A stretch of DNA of 64,000 nt from the NCBI GenBank assembly GCA_910578805.1, contig CAJTRS010000004.1, positions 1 through 64,000 of the forward strand, read 5' to 3'. Shown piece after piece: positions 1 to 8,425 of this stretch (the stretch's first letter is position 1; each line of letters begins with the position of its first letter). The notes under the pieces were generated by a model, which had not been told where the DNA came from, made no database searches, and saw only the letters and a program-made list of their open reading frames with translations. The DNA is from an uncultured Muribaculaceae bacterium. Its GTDB lineage: Bacteria > Bacteroidota > Bacteroidia > Bacteroidales > Muribaculaceae. The position numbers and the translations under genes are program-made.

Positions 1-1507
1 CACCCGACACACAGCATTTGCCCATACCGCGAGCCACTACTGCTGCGTGTGAAGTCATACCGCCACGCATGGTGAGGATACCCTGAGCCACGGCCATACC
101 GCGGAGGTCCTCAGGAGAAGTTTCGATACGGACGAGAACCACTTTCTTTTTCTTCTCTGCCCATGCTTCGGCATCTTCGGCCGAGAATACAATCTGACCG
201 GCTGCGGCACCGGGCGACGCGGGCAGACCCTTGGCCACTACGGAAGCGCGCTTGAGGGCTGATTTGTCAAATACCGGGTGGAGGAGCTCGTCAAGTTTCT
301 GGGGCTCCATGCGCATGAGGGTGGTCTTCTCATCGATCTCACCGGCACGGAGAAGGTCCATGGCTATCTTTACCATGGCTGCGCCTGTGCGCTTGCCGTT
401 ACGGGTCTGGAGCATCCAGAGCTTGCCGTCCTGAATGGTGAACTCCATATCCTGCATGTCTTTGTAGTAGTCTTCAAGACGGTTGGCTATGGCAATGAGT
501 TCAGCGGCGCAGACCGGCATGGATTCTTCGAGTGAGGGATATTTCGAAGCGCGATCCTCTTCGCTGATGCCCTGGAGGGCTGCCCAGCGGCGTGAACCTT
601 CCACTGTGATCTGCTGAGGAGTGCGGATACCTGCCACCACATCTTCGCCCTGGGCGTTGATGAGGTATTCACCGTTGAATATGTTTTCGCCGGTGGCAGC
701 ATCGCGGCTGAAAGCAACACCTGTAGCGGAGTTGTCACCCATGTTGCCATAAACCATGGCCTGTACGTTGACGGCTGTACCCCATTCTTCGGGTATCTGG
801 TTCATTCGACGGTAAAGTATGGCGCGTTCGTTCATCCAGCTGTCGAACACGGCGCAGATACCGCCCCAAAGCTGTTCCCAAGCGCTGTCGGGGAAGTCTT
901 TGCCGGTATATTCCTTAACGGCACCTTTAAAAAGTTTGACAAGGTTTTTGAGGTCTTCTACATCGAGTTCGGTGTCGAGTTTGACGCCTTTTTCCTCTTT
1001 TACCTTGTCCATTATCTCTTCAAACGGATCGATATCGTTTTTGCTTTTGGGTTTCATGCCGAGTACCACATCGCCGTACATCTGCACAAAGCGGCGGTAG
1101 CTGTCCCATGCAAAACGGGGATTACCGCTCTTTTCAGCGAGAGATGCCACGGTGGCATCGTTCATGCCGAGGTTGAGCACGGTATCCATCATGCCGGGCA
1201 TTGATGCGCGGGCACCTGAACGTACAGATACCAAAAGGGGATTGGCAGGATTATCGAATTTGCAGCCGGTGAGTGATTCTACATGGGCTATGGCAGCTTC
1301 TACCTCGTTTTTAAGGCGTGAAACCACTTCGTCGCGGCCATACTGGGTGTATTCTGTACAAACTTCGGTAGTGATGGTGAATCCCGGAGGTACGGGCATA
1401 CCCAAAAGATTCATTTCGGCGAGGTTAGCGCCTTTTCCGCCAAGGAGATTGCGCATCGAGGCATTGCCTTCTGCTTTACCATCTCCAAACGTGTAAACTC
1501 TTTTCAT
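1..1507 (-). CDS. ppdK: Pyruvate, phosphate dikinase, 5' part only (cut by window start)
   Basis: PPDK interconverts pyruvate, ATP and phosphate with PEP, AMP and pyrophosphate in the cytoplasm, a glycolytic/gluconeogenic step common in anaerobes. Reading the minus strand from the ATG at 1507 gives an open frame ([18 protein letters not shown]) to the window edge, about 502 codons of an enzyme usually near 900. It contains the nucleotide-binding domain ([26 protein letters not shown], then [18 protein letters not shown]) and the phosphohistidine loop [15 protein letters not shown] with the swivelling histidine at about residue 487. The PEP/pyruvate barrel domain lies outside the window. It is transcribed divergently from the methyltransferase gene at 1717, and a promoter-like motif lies 91 bases upstream of its start. 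Family assignment is secure from the motifs. Confidence 0.95.
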   Translation of the reverse strand, partial: MKRVYTFGDGKAEGNASMRNLLGGKGANLAEMNLLGMPVPPGFTITTEVCTEYTQYGRDEVVSRLKNEVEAAIAHVESLTGCKFDNPANPLLVSVRSGARASMPGMMDTVLNLGMNDATVASLAEKSGNPRFAWDSYRRFVQMYGDVVLGMKPKSKNDIDPFEEIMDKVKEEKGVKLDTELDVEDLKNLVKLFKGAVKEYTGKDFPDSAWEQLWGGICAVFDSWMNERAILYRRMNQIPEEWGTAVNVQAMVYGNMGDNSATGVAFSRDAATGENIFNGEYLINAQGEDVVAGIRTPQQITVEGSRRWAALQGISEEDRASKYPSLEESMPVCAAELIAIANRLEDYYKDMQDMEFTIQDGKLWMLQTRNGKRTGAAMVKIAMDLLRAGEIDEKTTLMRMEPQKLDELLHPVFDKSALKRASVVAKGLPASPGAAAGQIVFSAEDAEAWAEKKKKVVLVRIETSPEDLRGMAVAQGILTMRGGMTSHAAVVARGMGKCCVSG

Positions 1508-1597
1508 CGATTGAGAATTAAAAATTATAGTTTAAAAATTGAATTTTGATATCTGGGATAAACCCTTTGCCAAGGTGTTTGTCATGGAGAGTTGATG

Positions 1598-1605
1598 CAA
1601 ATTTA
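1598..1605 (-). promoter_or_regulatory. Predicted ppdK promoter (-7 box)
   Basis: The minus strand reads TAAATTTG, a match to the Bacteroidetes -7 consensus TAnnTTTG, about 90 bases upstream of the ppdK ATG. No TTTG is seen at the expected distance upstream, so support is moderate. Confidence 0.4.
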
Positions 1606-1680
1606 AGACAATAATCTCTATAATAGAAATTATTTCAAATAAATTTTAGGGTAGATTACCGTTGTTTTGCGTTTATTGAG

Positions 1681-1688
1681 TAGCTTTG
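1681..1688 (+). promoter_or_regulatory. Predicted promoter for rlmD-like gene (-7 box)
   Basis: TAGCTTTG matches TAnnTTTG and lies 28 bases before the GTG start at 1717, giving a leader of about 20 bases. An upstream TTTG (1666-1669) is closer than the usual 19-20 base spacing. Confidence 0.5.
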
Positions 1689-1716
1689 CAGCCGAATTGA
1701 AATTTAACTTAGGACT

Positions 1717-3132
1717 GTGTCAAGAAAACGCAAAGAGCTGCCATTGCTCACCGAGGTAAAGATTACCGATGTAGCGGCCGAAGGCAAGAGCCTTGCCCGT
1801 GTTGATGATTTCGTAGTGTTCATTCCGTTCGGCGCTCCGGGTGATGTGGCCGATGTCAAGATTGACCGGAAAAAACGCAGTTATGCCGAGGGGCATATTG
1901 TGCGTATGTTGCAGCCGTCGGCCATAAGAGTGGAGCCTTTATGCGAGCATTTCACGGTGTGCGGAGGGTGTAAGTGGCAGCATATTCCTTATGATTTACA
2001 GCTCAAGTGCAAGCAGCAGCAGGTTGCCGATGCCCTTCAGCGTATAGCCAAAGTGGAATTGCCGGAAATATTGCCGATTCTCGGATCGAAAAATATATGG
2101 GAATACCGCAATAAGATGGAATATACGTTTTCCAATAAAAAGTGGCTCACATTTGATCAGTTGCGCAGCGGCGAGGATTTCCCTGACCGCGATGCCGCCG
2201 GGTTTCATATAGGGGGAGCTTTCGATAAGGTGCTCGATATAAACCGGTGCCGCTTGCAAGATGATTTCGGTAATGAACTGCGTCTGTTCATCAAAGATTA
2301 CGGCAAGCGCCACGGTCTGTCGTTCTATGATCTCAGAGCCCAGCACGGACTTCTACGCACATTGATGATCCGAATCGCTTCCACCGGCGAGATAATGGCT
2401 CTGATGGTGTTCGGCGAAGATGATCCGGCAGCTATCAAAGCATTGCTCGATGTTGTCGTTGCCGAGTTTCCACGGATCACATCATTGATGTATGTTGTAA
2501 ATACCAAGTGCAACGATACTTTTGCCGATCTTGACATACTCACATATCATGGAAAAGATTATATAGAAGAGGAGATGGAGGGTCTGAGATTCCGGGTTGG
2601 ACCGAAATCGTTTTATCAGACCAATTCCATTCAGGCTTACGAGCTTTACAAAGTGGCACGCGAATTTGCCGGCCTGACGGGCGACGAACTTGTCTATGAT
2701 CTTTATACCGGTACAGGCACCATAGCTAATTTTGTGGCGCGTAAGGCGCGAAAAGTCATCGGTATAGAGTATGTGGCCGATGCTATAGCCGATGCACGGA
2801 TCAATTCAGGTGTCAATGGCATTGACAATACCGAATTTTATGCCGGTGACATGAAAGATGTGCTCAATGATGACTTTATACGCAGTCATGGAGTGCCTGA
2901 TGTTATGATTGTGGATCCTCCGCGTGCCGGCATGCATGACGATGTGGTGAACGTGATACTAAGAGCACGTCCGAGGCGCATAGTGTATGTGAGCTGCAAT
3001 CCGTCCACACAGGCCCGCGATCTGGCTATGCTTGATAATGCATATCGTGTGGAAGCCGTGCAGCCTGTGGATATGTTTCCACACACCCATCATGTGGAGA
3101 ATGTGGTGAAACTCGTTCTGCGGACTGAGTGA
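1717..3132 (+). CDS. rlmD: 23S rRNA (uracil-5-)-methyltransferase, RlmD/RumA (TrmA) family
   Basis: A 471-residue SAM-dependent RNA m5U methyltransferase. An N-terminal TRAM-like beta domain (about residues 8-66) is followed by an iron-sulfur cysteine set at C76, C82, C85 (CEHFTVCGGC) and C178. The methyltransferase core shows the SAM motif YDLYTGTGTIANF near residue 327, DPPRAGMH, and the catalytic VSCNPSTQARD with C427. The GTG start is chosen because an in-frame TAA lies at 1705-1707 and no ATG follows before the conserved N terminus. The gene is alone between ppdK (divergent) and a CYTH gene (convergent, 10 bases between stops). Whether it modifies U1939 (RlmD) or another position (RlmC/RlmCD) cannot be told from sequence alone. 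Confidence 0.88.
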   Translation: MSRKRKELPLLTEVKITDVAAEGKSLARVDDFVVFIPFGAPGDVADVKIDRKKRSYAEGHIVRMLQPSAIRVEPLCEHFTVCGGCKWQHIPYDLQLKCKQQQVADALQRIAKVELPEILPILGSKNIWEYRNKMEYTFSNKKWLTFDQLRSGEDFPDRDAAGFHIGGAFDKVLDINRCRLQDDFGNELRLFIKDYGKRHGLSFYDLRAQHGLLRTLMIRIASTGEIMALMVFGEDDPAAIKALLDVVVAEFPRITSLMYVVNTKCNDTFADLDILTYHGKDYIEEEMEGLRFRVGPKSFYQTNSIQAYELYKVAREFAGLTGDELVYDLYTGTGTIANFVARKARKVIGIEYVADAIADARINSGVNGIDNTEFYAGDMKDVLNDDFIRSHGVPDVMIVDPPRAGMHDDVVNVILRARPRRIVYVSCNPSTQARDLAMLDNAYRVEAVQPVDMFPHTHHVENVVKLVLRTE

Positions 3133-3142
3133 TTGCGATGTG

Positions 3143-3604
3143 TCAACGGATAGGGGGGGGCGTTTCACATGACGAAAGCATTGAGTTGTAGTAACGCTTG
3201 TCATGCGTGACTTCCCGTATTATGAATTCCGGCAATTCCACTTGCTCATCTTCGCTGTCAAGTTCTATTTCGGCCAGAATCAAGCCTTCAAGAGCGCCGT
3301 GGAATACGTCGATCTCCCATCGTCCCGCTATGTATCGGGTCTTGTCGATGACATTGCCGCATGAGCATTCATCGATCATTCTAACAGCATCGTCCGTAGG
3401 AATAGCATATTCCCATTCGCTGCGTGTGGCTCCGGAGGTTATGCCTTTTATGGTAAGCGTGGCTCTGGAATCCGCTATCCTGACCCTAACGGTGGCTTCA
3501 GGCCTTACCGAGAGGTAGGCTTGTCGAAGTCTGTGACCTGCGGTCACTCCGTAGGACATGAATGAGATGTCGGCCAGAAACTTTCGTTCTATCTCTTTTC
3601 CCAT
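3143..3604 (-). CDS. CYTH-domain protein (putative inorganic triphosphatase / CyaB-like)
   Basis: A 153-residue single-domain protein of the CYTH (CyaB/thiamine triphosphatase) superfamily. The hallmark EIERKFL is at residues 4-10, followed by alternating charged strands typical of the tunnel fold (VRVRIAD, ATLTIKG, SEWEYAI, KTRY, WEIDVF, LAEIELDSE). These E/K/R pairs bind metal and triphosphate in characterised members. The start is placed at the Met just before GKEIERKFL (3604); an in-frame Met six codons upstream (3622) is less likely. Short bacterial CYTH proteins usually hydrolyse inorganic tripolyphosphate, but the substrate here is inference. The stop lies 10 bases from the end of the convergent methyltransferase gene with no obvious terminator between them. 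Confidence 0.82.
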   Translation of the reverse strand: MGKEIERKFLADISFMSYGVTAGHRLRQAYLSVRPEATVRVRIADSRATLTIKGITSGATRSEWEYAIPTDDAVRMIDECSCGNVIDKTRYIAGRWEIDVFHGALEGLILAEIELDSEDEQVELPEFIIREVTHDKRYYNSMLSSCETPPPIR

Positions 3605-3636
3605 AAAACAAATATTTATCAACGATATACTTTGTG

Positions 3637-3644
3637 CAAAAGTA
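3637..3644 (-). promoter_or_regulatory. Predicted promoter for CYTH gene (-7 box)
   Basis: The minus strand reads TACTTTTG (TAnnTTTG), 33 bases from the CYTH ATG. It lies back to back with the phoH promoter. Confidence 0.45.
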
Positions 3645-3684
3645 ATTAAATCGGAGTTAAAAGCCGTGTTTGATGTTAAAAATA

Positions 3685-3715
3685 TTTGTCATATGGGTCT
3701 TAACTTTTACCTTTG
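3685..3715 (+). promoter_or_regulatory. Predicted phoH promoter (-33 and -7 boxes)
   Basis: TTTG at 3685-3688 and TACCTTTG at 3708-3715 are separated by 19 bases, a full match to the Bacteroidetes promoter form. The phoH ATG follows 44 bases after the -7 box. Confidence 0.75.
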
Positions 3716-3759
3716 TAAAATTGTTGTGATGTTAAAAATAACACAATTTCACAAAATTG

Positions 3760-4746
3760 ATGATAGAACGCATAATCATACTTGACAAGGCTGATCCGGT
3801 GAGTTTTTATGGGGTCAACAATAGCAATATGCAGTTGATAAGGAATCTTTTTCCAAAACTGCGAATGGCCGCGCGCGGGTCGGTGATAAAGGTCATAGGC
3901 GAGGATACCGAGACTGCCGATTTCGAAAAAGTGATTCACGAACTTGAGGAATACTGCAATAGATATAATAAACTGTCGGAAGATGTGATCCTCGACATAG
4001 TGCATGGAGAGCAGCCGCAGACACAAAAAAGTAACGGACTGATCATATATGGCGTCAACGGCAAGCCCATATCGGCACGCAGCGCCAATCAGCAGAAACT
4101 TGTAGATGCTTTTGTGCGCAATGACCTGACCTTTGCGCTCGGTCCTGCCGGAACCGGGAAGACATATATAGCCATTGCTCTGGCAGTGAAAGCCCTTAAG
4201 AACCGCGAGGTCCGGAAGATCATACTGTCGCGTCCGGCTGTAGAGGCCGGAGAGAAATTAGGTTTTCTGCCGGGCGATATGAAGGACAAGATAGACCCTT
4301 ATCTACAGCCTCTGTATGATGCTCTCGAGGATATGATACCCCCTGTGAAGCTCAAGGAGTATATGGAGACTAATGTAATCCAGATAGCGCCGTTGGCATT
4401 TATGCGCGGGCGCACTCTTAACGATGCGGTGATTGTGCTTGACGAGGCGCAGAATACCACCACGCATCAGATAAAGATGTTTCTTACTCGCTTGGGCATG
4501 AATGCCAAGATGATTGTGACAGGCGATGTCACGCAGATCGATCTTCCGCGTTCTACCGTGTCGGGTCTGATTCAGGCTCTTCGTGTCCTCAAGGGTGTTG
4601 ACGGTATAGGCATGGTGGAATTCGGCAAGAAGGACATAGTTCGCCATGCCCTGGTCCAGAGGATAGTGGAGGCTTACGAGCATTTCGATGAAGATCGTAA
4701 AACCAATACATCGGCCGGCGATGAATCCTGTCGTGAATCGGAATAA
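3760..4746 (+). CDS. phoH: PhoH family ATPase
   Basis: A 328-residue cytoplasmic P-loop ATPase of the PhoH/YbeZ family, linked in other bacteria to RNA metabolism and stress, often with the YbeY RNase; YbeY is not in this window. A small N-terminal domain (about 1-100) precedes the PhoH core with Walker A GPAGTGKT (about 128-135), the family motif SRPAVEAGEKLGFLPGDM, Walker B VIVLDEAQNTT, and the sensor region VTGDVTQIDLPR. The ATG at 3760 is preferred over the TTG one codon upstream. It is driven by a near-consensus promoter at 3685-3715. The last 59 bases overlap the next gene, so the two are probably cotranscribed. Confidence 0.93.
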   Translation: MIERIIILDKADPVSFYGVNNSNMQLIRNLFPKLRMAARGSVIKVIGEDTETADFEKVIHELEEYCNRYNKLSEDVILDIVHGEQPQTQKSNGLIIYGVNGKPISARSANQQKLVDAFVRNDLTFALGPAGTGKTYIAIALAVKALKNREVRKIILSRPAVEAGEKLGFLPGDMKDKIDPYLQPLYDALEDMIPPVKLKEYMETNVIQIAPLAFMRGRTLNDAVIVLDEAQNTTTHQIKMFLTRLGMNAKMIVTGDVTQIDLPRSTVSGLIQALRVLKGVDGIGMVEFGKKDIVRHALVQRIVEAYEHFDEDRKTNTSAGDESCRESE

Positions 4747-7309
4747 CAGCGCATGTTGCCGCCATGACTGGCTGGCCGTGCTGCTGTCGGCGTTTGTAGT
4801 GTTGGTGTCGGTATTCGGGGCATCGGCGCAGACGCTCAATACACTTCAGGGCTTGGTGCGCGATTCGGTGTCGCACGAGCCTGTATCGTTTGCTGTGGTG
4901 AAAGTTATCGGTACTCCGCGGGGAGTATTGGCCGATGACAAAGGTCGCTTCACGATAAATACGTACAGGTCAATAGATACCGTGGAAGTCTCCTCTATGG
5001 GATATGAAACCAAGAAACTTTATGTGAAACCGGGGAATAAAAAAATCCGTGTCGATTTGGTCTCTACCGGAGTCCAGCTCGGCGAGGTGGTGGTGAAACC
5101 CAAGAAAGAGAAGTACAGCAAAAAAAATAATCCGGCAGTGGAATTCGTGAGACGTATCCGCAATGCCCGTGATCTCAACAATCCGCGCAAGAACCACGAC
5201 TTTTACAATTACGATAAATACGAGCGCGTGACCATAGCGCTTAACAACATCTCTCCCGAAAGCAACAAAAATCTGATACTAAAACAGTTTGAATTCCTGC
5301 GCGACAATATTGACACCTCGGAAGTGTCCGGTCGTCCGATTCTGGCCATAAGCACAAGAGAAAAAATGTCGCATTACAATTATAGCCGGGACAAAGACAG
5401 CGAGAAAGAGACTGTGACCGGTCTGCGGCAGGAGGGCCTCGATGATTTTCTCGACGAGGACAATATGCGCAGATTCTATGAGAATCTGTTTCCCGAAATT
5501 GATTTGTATTCCAATGATATAGAATTGCTTAAAAATCGTTTTGTAAGCCCTTTGTCAAAAATTGCTCCGGATTTCTACAAGTTTTATCTTACTGACACCA
5601 CCGAGGTCGATGGAGAAAATTGCGTGGAGCTTTCTTTTGTGCCTCATAACTCACAGTCGTTTGGATTTACAGGGAAAGTATATGTGCCTGTCGGTGACAG
5701 CACGATGTTCATAAAGAAAGTGGCAATGAATGTGCCCGTGGATATAAACCTCAACTTCATCGAACGACTTTATATAAACCAGGAGTTCAAGCGAGCGCCT
5801 GACGGTACCCGTTTGCTCGTAAAAGATGATCTTATAGCCGAAGTTGATGTGATGCCGGGATTTCAAGGGTTTTATTTCCGACGAAACTCAGCTTATGACA
5901 ACCATGACTTTTCGGAAACCGAAAATCCCGAAGTGTTCAACCGGTTAGGCCGCCAGTACATAACTCCTGGAGCCGATACCAAAGATGAGAGATTCTGGTC
6001 GGAGCACCGTCTTGTTCCATATAGTGAAAAAGAGAAAAACGTAGGGCAGATGGCTGTCGAGCTACGCAAGAACAAAGTATATTACTGGGGAGAGAAATTC
6101 CTTAAAATAATGGTGATAGGCTATGTGGGAACCGCTAAGAAAGATAGTAAATTCGATATAGGTCCGGTGAGCAATACCATAAGTTCAAACTATCTTGAAG
6201 GGGCACGCTTGAGATTGGGCGGTGTGACTACCGGCAATCTCAGCAAACATGTGTTCTTAAGCGGATTTGTGGCTTACGGATTCAAGGATCACAAGTGGAA
6301 ATATCATGGTGATGTGGAGTATTCGTTCAATGCAAAGGAGAATCATGCCAACGAATTTCCTATCCACTCCATTAAGTTTGGGCATACCTACAATGTGGAC
6401 ATGCTCGGACAGAAGTTTACCGTGACAAATCCCGATAATATGTTTCTGTCCATAAAACGTCACCCCGACAAGCAGATAACATATCATAGGGTGACACAAC
6501 TGGACTATACCCTCGAATTGGCCAATAATTTCTCTGTCCGTGCATCATGGAAGCACGAACGTCAGGAAGCTACCGAATGTATGACATTCATTGACGGATA
6601 TGGAAACCGTTTCGGACACTACAATGAATCATCGTTTACATTGAAGCTCCGATATGCTCCGGGAGAAAAATTCTATCAGACCAAAACCGAACGAAAACTT
6701 ATAAGCAAGGACGCACCGATAATAACACTGTCACACACTTATGCACCCAAGGGTTTCATGGGGAGTATGTTTGAGATAAACCGTACGGAACTTAGCTTCC
6801 AGAAGCGCTTCTGGCTTTCAGCTTTCGGCAGTGTAGATGTGCTTGTCAAAGGAGGTCATCTGTGGAGCAGTGTCAGCTATCCCGATCTGCTGTTGCCCAA
6901 TGCCAACCTTTCCTATATCATTCAGCCCGAGAGTTTCGCGTTGCTCAATCCCATGGAATTTGTCACCGACAGCTACGCATCGTGGGACGTGACTTATTGG
7001 GCCCACGGAGCGATATTCAATTACATTCCATACTTCAAAAAACTGAAATTGAGAGAGGTGTTTGCATTTCGCGGTGTTTACGGCCATCTTAGCAAGCGTA
7101 ACAATCCGGCCTATAATCCCGACCTGTTCAGATTTCCTGTTGTCAATCAGTCAATGCCCATGGGTCACACACCATACATGGAGATAAGCGCCGGTATCGA
7201 CAATATATTTAAGGTGCTGCGTGTGGATTATGTATGGCGTCTGACTTACCGGAATAATCCGGGAGCCGACCGCGGAGGCCTGAGGCTTGCCATGCATTTC
7301 ACATTCTGA
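4688..7309 (+). CDS. DUF5686 family outer-membrane protein with carboxypeptidase-regulatory-like domain
   Basis: An 873-residue exported protein. A hydrophobic segment (LAVLLSAFVVLVSVFGASA, about 29-47) after a long basic N terminus looks like a signal peptide. Next comes a CarboxypepD_reg-like beta-sandwich (LQGLVRDSVSHEPVSFAVV, about 53-130), which in Bacteroidetes often sits at the N terminus of outer-membrane proteins, then a long DUF5686 region ending in an aromatic terminal strand (GGLRLAMHFTF) expected of a beta-barrel. The function of DUF5686 is unknown. The start at 4688 lies inside phoH (59-base overlap); the in-frame Met at 4721 would shorten the overlap to 26 bases and still keep the signal peptide. 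Confidence 0.85.
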   Translation: MKIVKPIHRPAMNPVVNRNNSACCRHDWLAVLLSAFVVLVSVFGASAQTLNTLQGLVRDSVSHEPVSFAVVKVIGTPRGVLADDKGRFTINTYRSIDTVEVSSMGYETKKLYVKPGNKKIRVDLVSTGVQLGEVVVKPKKEKYSKKNNPAVEFVRRIRNARDLNNPRKNHDFYNYDKYERVTIALNNISPESNKNLILKQFEFLRDNIDTSEVSGRPILAISTREKMSHYNYSRDKDSEKETVTGLRQEGLDDFLDEDNMRRFYENLFPEIDLYSNDIELLKNRFVSPLSKIAPDFYKFYLTDTTEVDGENCVELSFVPHNSQSFGFTGKVYVPVGDSTMFIKKVAMNVPVDINLNFIERLYINQEFKRAPDGTRLLVKDDLIAEVDVMPGFQGFYFRRNSAYDNHDFSETENPEVFNRLGRQYITPGADTKDERFWSEHRLVPYSEKEKNVGQMAVELRKNKVYYWGEKFLKIMVIGYVGTAKKDSKFDIGPVSNTISSNYLEGARLRLGGVTTGNLSKHVFLSGFVAYGFKDHKWKYHGDVEYSFNAKENHANEFPIHSIKFGHTYNVDMLGQKFTVTNPDNMFLSIKRHPDKQITYHRVTQLDYTLELANNFSVRASWKHERQEATECMTFIDGYGNRFGHYNESSFTLKLRYAPGEKFYQTKTERKLISKDAPIITLSHTYAPKGFMGSMFEINRTELSFQKRFWLSAFGSVDVLVKGGHLWSSVSYPDLLLPNANLSYIIQPESFALLNPMEFVTDSYASWDVTYWAHGAIFNYIPYFKKLKLREVFAFRGVYGHLSKRNNPAYNPDLFRFPVVNQSMPMGHTPYMEISAGIDNIFKVLRVDYVWRLTYRNNPGADRGGLRLAMHFTF

Positions 7310-7357
7310 TGTGCGTAAAAACTCGCGCCGGCAGTTGCAGAGCGGCAATATATTCCG

Positions 7358-7365
7358 TATCTTTG
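7358..7365 (+). promoter_or_regulatory. Predicted murBA promoter
   Basis: TATCTTTG (TAnnTTTG) lies 24 bases upstream of the murB ATG at 7390; a GTTG at 7334-7337 sits 20 bases further upstream. It decides the murB start, because transcripts from here cannot encode the longer reading frame that begins at 7309. Confidence 0.6.
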
Positions 7366-7389
7366 ATTTGTAATATCTGTCAGATACCG

Positions 7390-8409
7390 ATGATAACCGA
7401 AATTCAAGATTATAACCTAAAGGGTGTCAATACGTTCAGAATCGATGTCTGTTGCCGTAGATGGATAGAGTATTCTGAAGCCGTCGATCTTGTCACAGTA
7501 GCAGACATGGTTGCCGGAGAAAAATATATGTGCATAGGCGAGGGGAGCAATCTGCTTTTTCTTGGAGATTACGACGGAGCGATACTTCATTCTCGTATTC
7601 TTGATGCTGAAATGACGTCAGACGGCAGTGTCACTTATCTTCGTGCCGGCAGCGGCATAAGCATGGATTCACTTATTGGTCAATGCTGTGTCAACGGTTT
7701 GTGGGGACTGGAGAACTTGTCGGGAATTCCCGGTGAAACAGGCGCTTCAGCAGTGCAGAATGTCGGCGCTTACGGCGTGGAGGCCAAAGATGTTATATCT
7801 TCTGTAGAATGTTTCGATATGGTTAAGCGCGAGTTTGTCAGGTTTGATGCCGATGAATGTGACTATGCTTACCGTTGGTCCATGTTCAAAAGGCCCGAAC
7901 TGAAAAACCGATATATCGTTACATACGTGACTTTCCGACTTTCCGCCATTCCGGCGCCGTGTCTGTCTTATGGCAATCTGGCGGCACAATGCGGCGATAT
8001 ATCTTCTCTTACTCCGATGGTTGTACGCAATGCGGTAATGGCGCTTCGTGAGTCAAAATTGCCATCGGTGGAAGAAATAGGCAGCGCCGGCAGTTTTTTC
8101 AAGAACCCCGTGGTGGACCGGAATGTTTTTGATGATGTAAGACGGATTGCCGGAGATGATACCGTGGTGCCACATTACGATATGGGCGATAAGGTTAAGA
8201 TACCGGCTGCCTGGCTTATAGAGCAGTGCGGATTCAAAGGACGCTCTTTCGGCAATGTCGGCGTATGGCATAAGCAGCCGCTTGTCATTGTCAACCTCAC
8301 AGGCAAGGCCTCATCTGACGAAGTGCTTGAATTGGAGGAAATGATAGTGAAACGGATTGAGGAACGGTTCGGAATAACCCTGACTCCCGAGGTGGAACAT
8401 ATAAAATAA
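7390..8409 (+). CDS. murB: UDP-N-acetylenolpyruvoylglucosamine reductase
   Basis: MurB uses NADPH and FAD to reduce enolpyruvyl-UDP-GlcNAc to UDP-MurNAc, the second committed step of peptidoglycan precursor synthesis in the cytoplasm. The 339-residue protein begins MITEIQDYNLKGVNTF; the FAD-binding region has GEGSNLLF and GIPGETGASAVQNVGAYG, the catalytic serine lies in SAGSFFKNP, and the C-terminal glutamate in TPEVEHIK. The frame is open back to 7309, but the ATG at 7390 fits both the family N terminus and the promoter at 7358. murA follows after 16 bases, so the first two steps of the pathway are probably cotranscribed, although their enzymatic order is the reverse. Confidence 0.94.
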   Translation: MITEIQDYNLKGVNTFRIDVCCRRWIEYSEAVDLVTVADMVAGEKYMCIGEGSNLLFLGDYDGAILHSRILDAEMTSDGSVTYLRAGSGISMDSLIGQCCVNGLWGLENLSGIPGETGASAVQNVGAYGVEAKDVISSVECFDMVKREFVRFDADECDYAYRWSMFKRPELKNRYIVTYVTFRLSAIPAPCLSYGNLAAQCGDISSLTPMVVRNAVMALRESKLPSVEEIGSAGSFFKNPVVDRNVFDDVRRIAGDDTVVPHYDMGDKVKIPAAWLIEQCGFKGRSFGNVGVWHKQPLVIVNLTGKASSDEVLELEEMIVKRIEERFGITLTPEVEHIK

Positions 8410-8425
8410 TAAGATAGCGATATAT

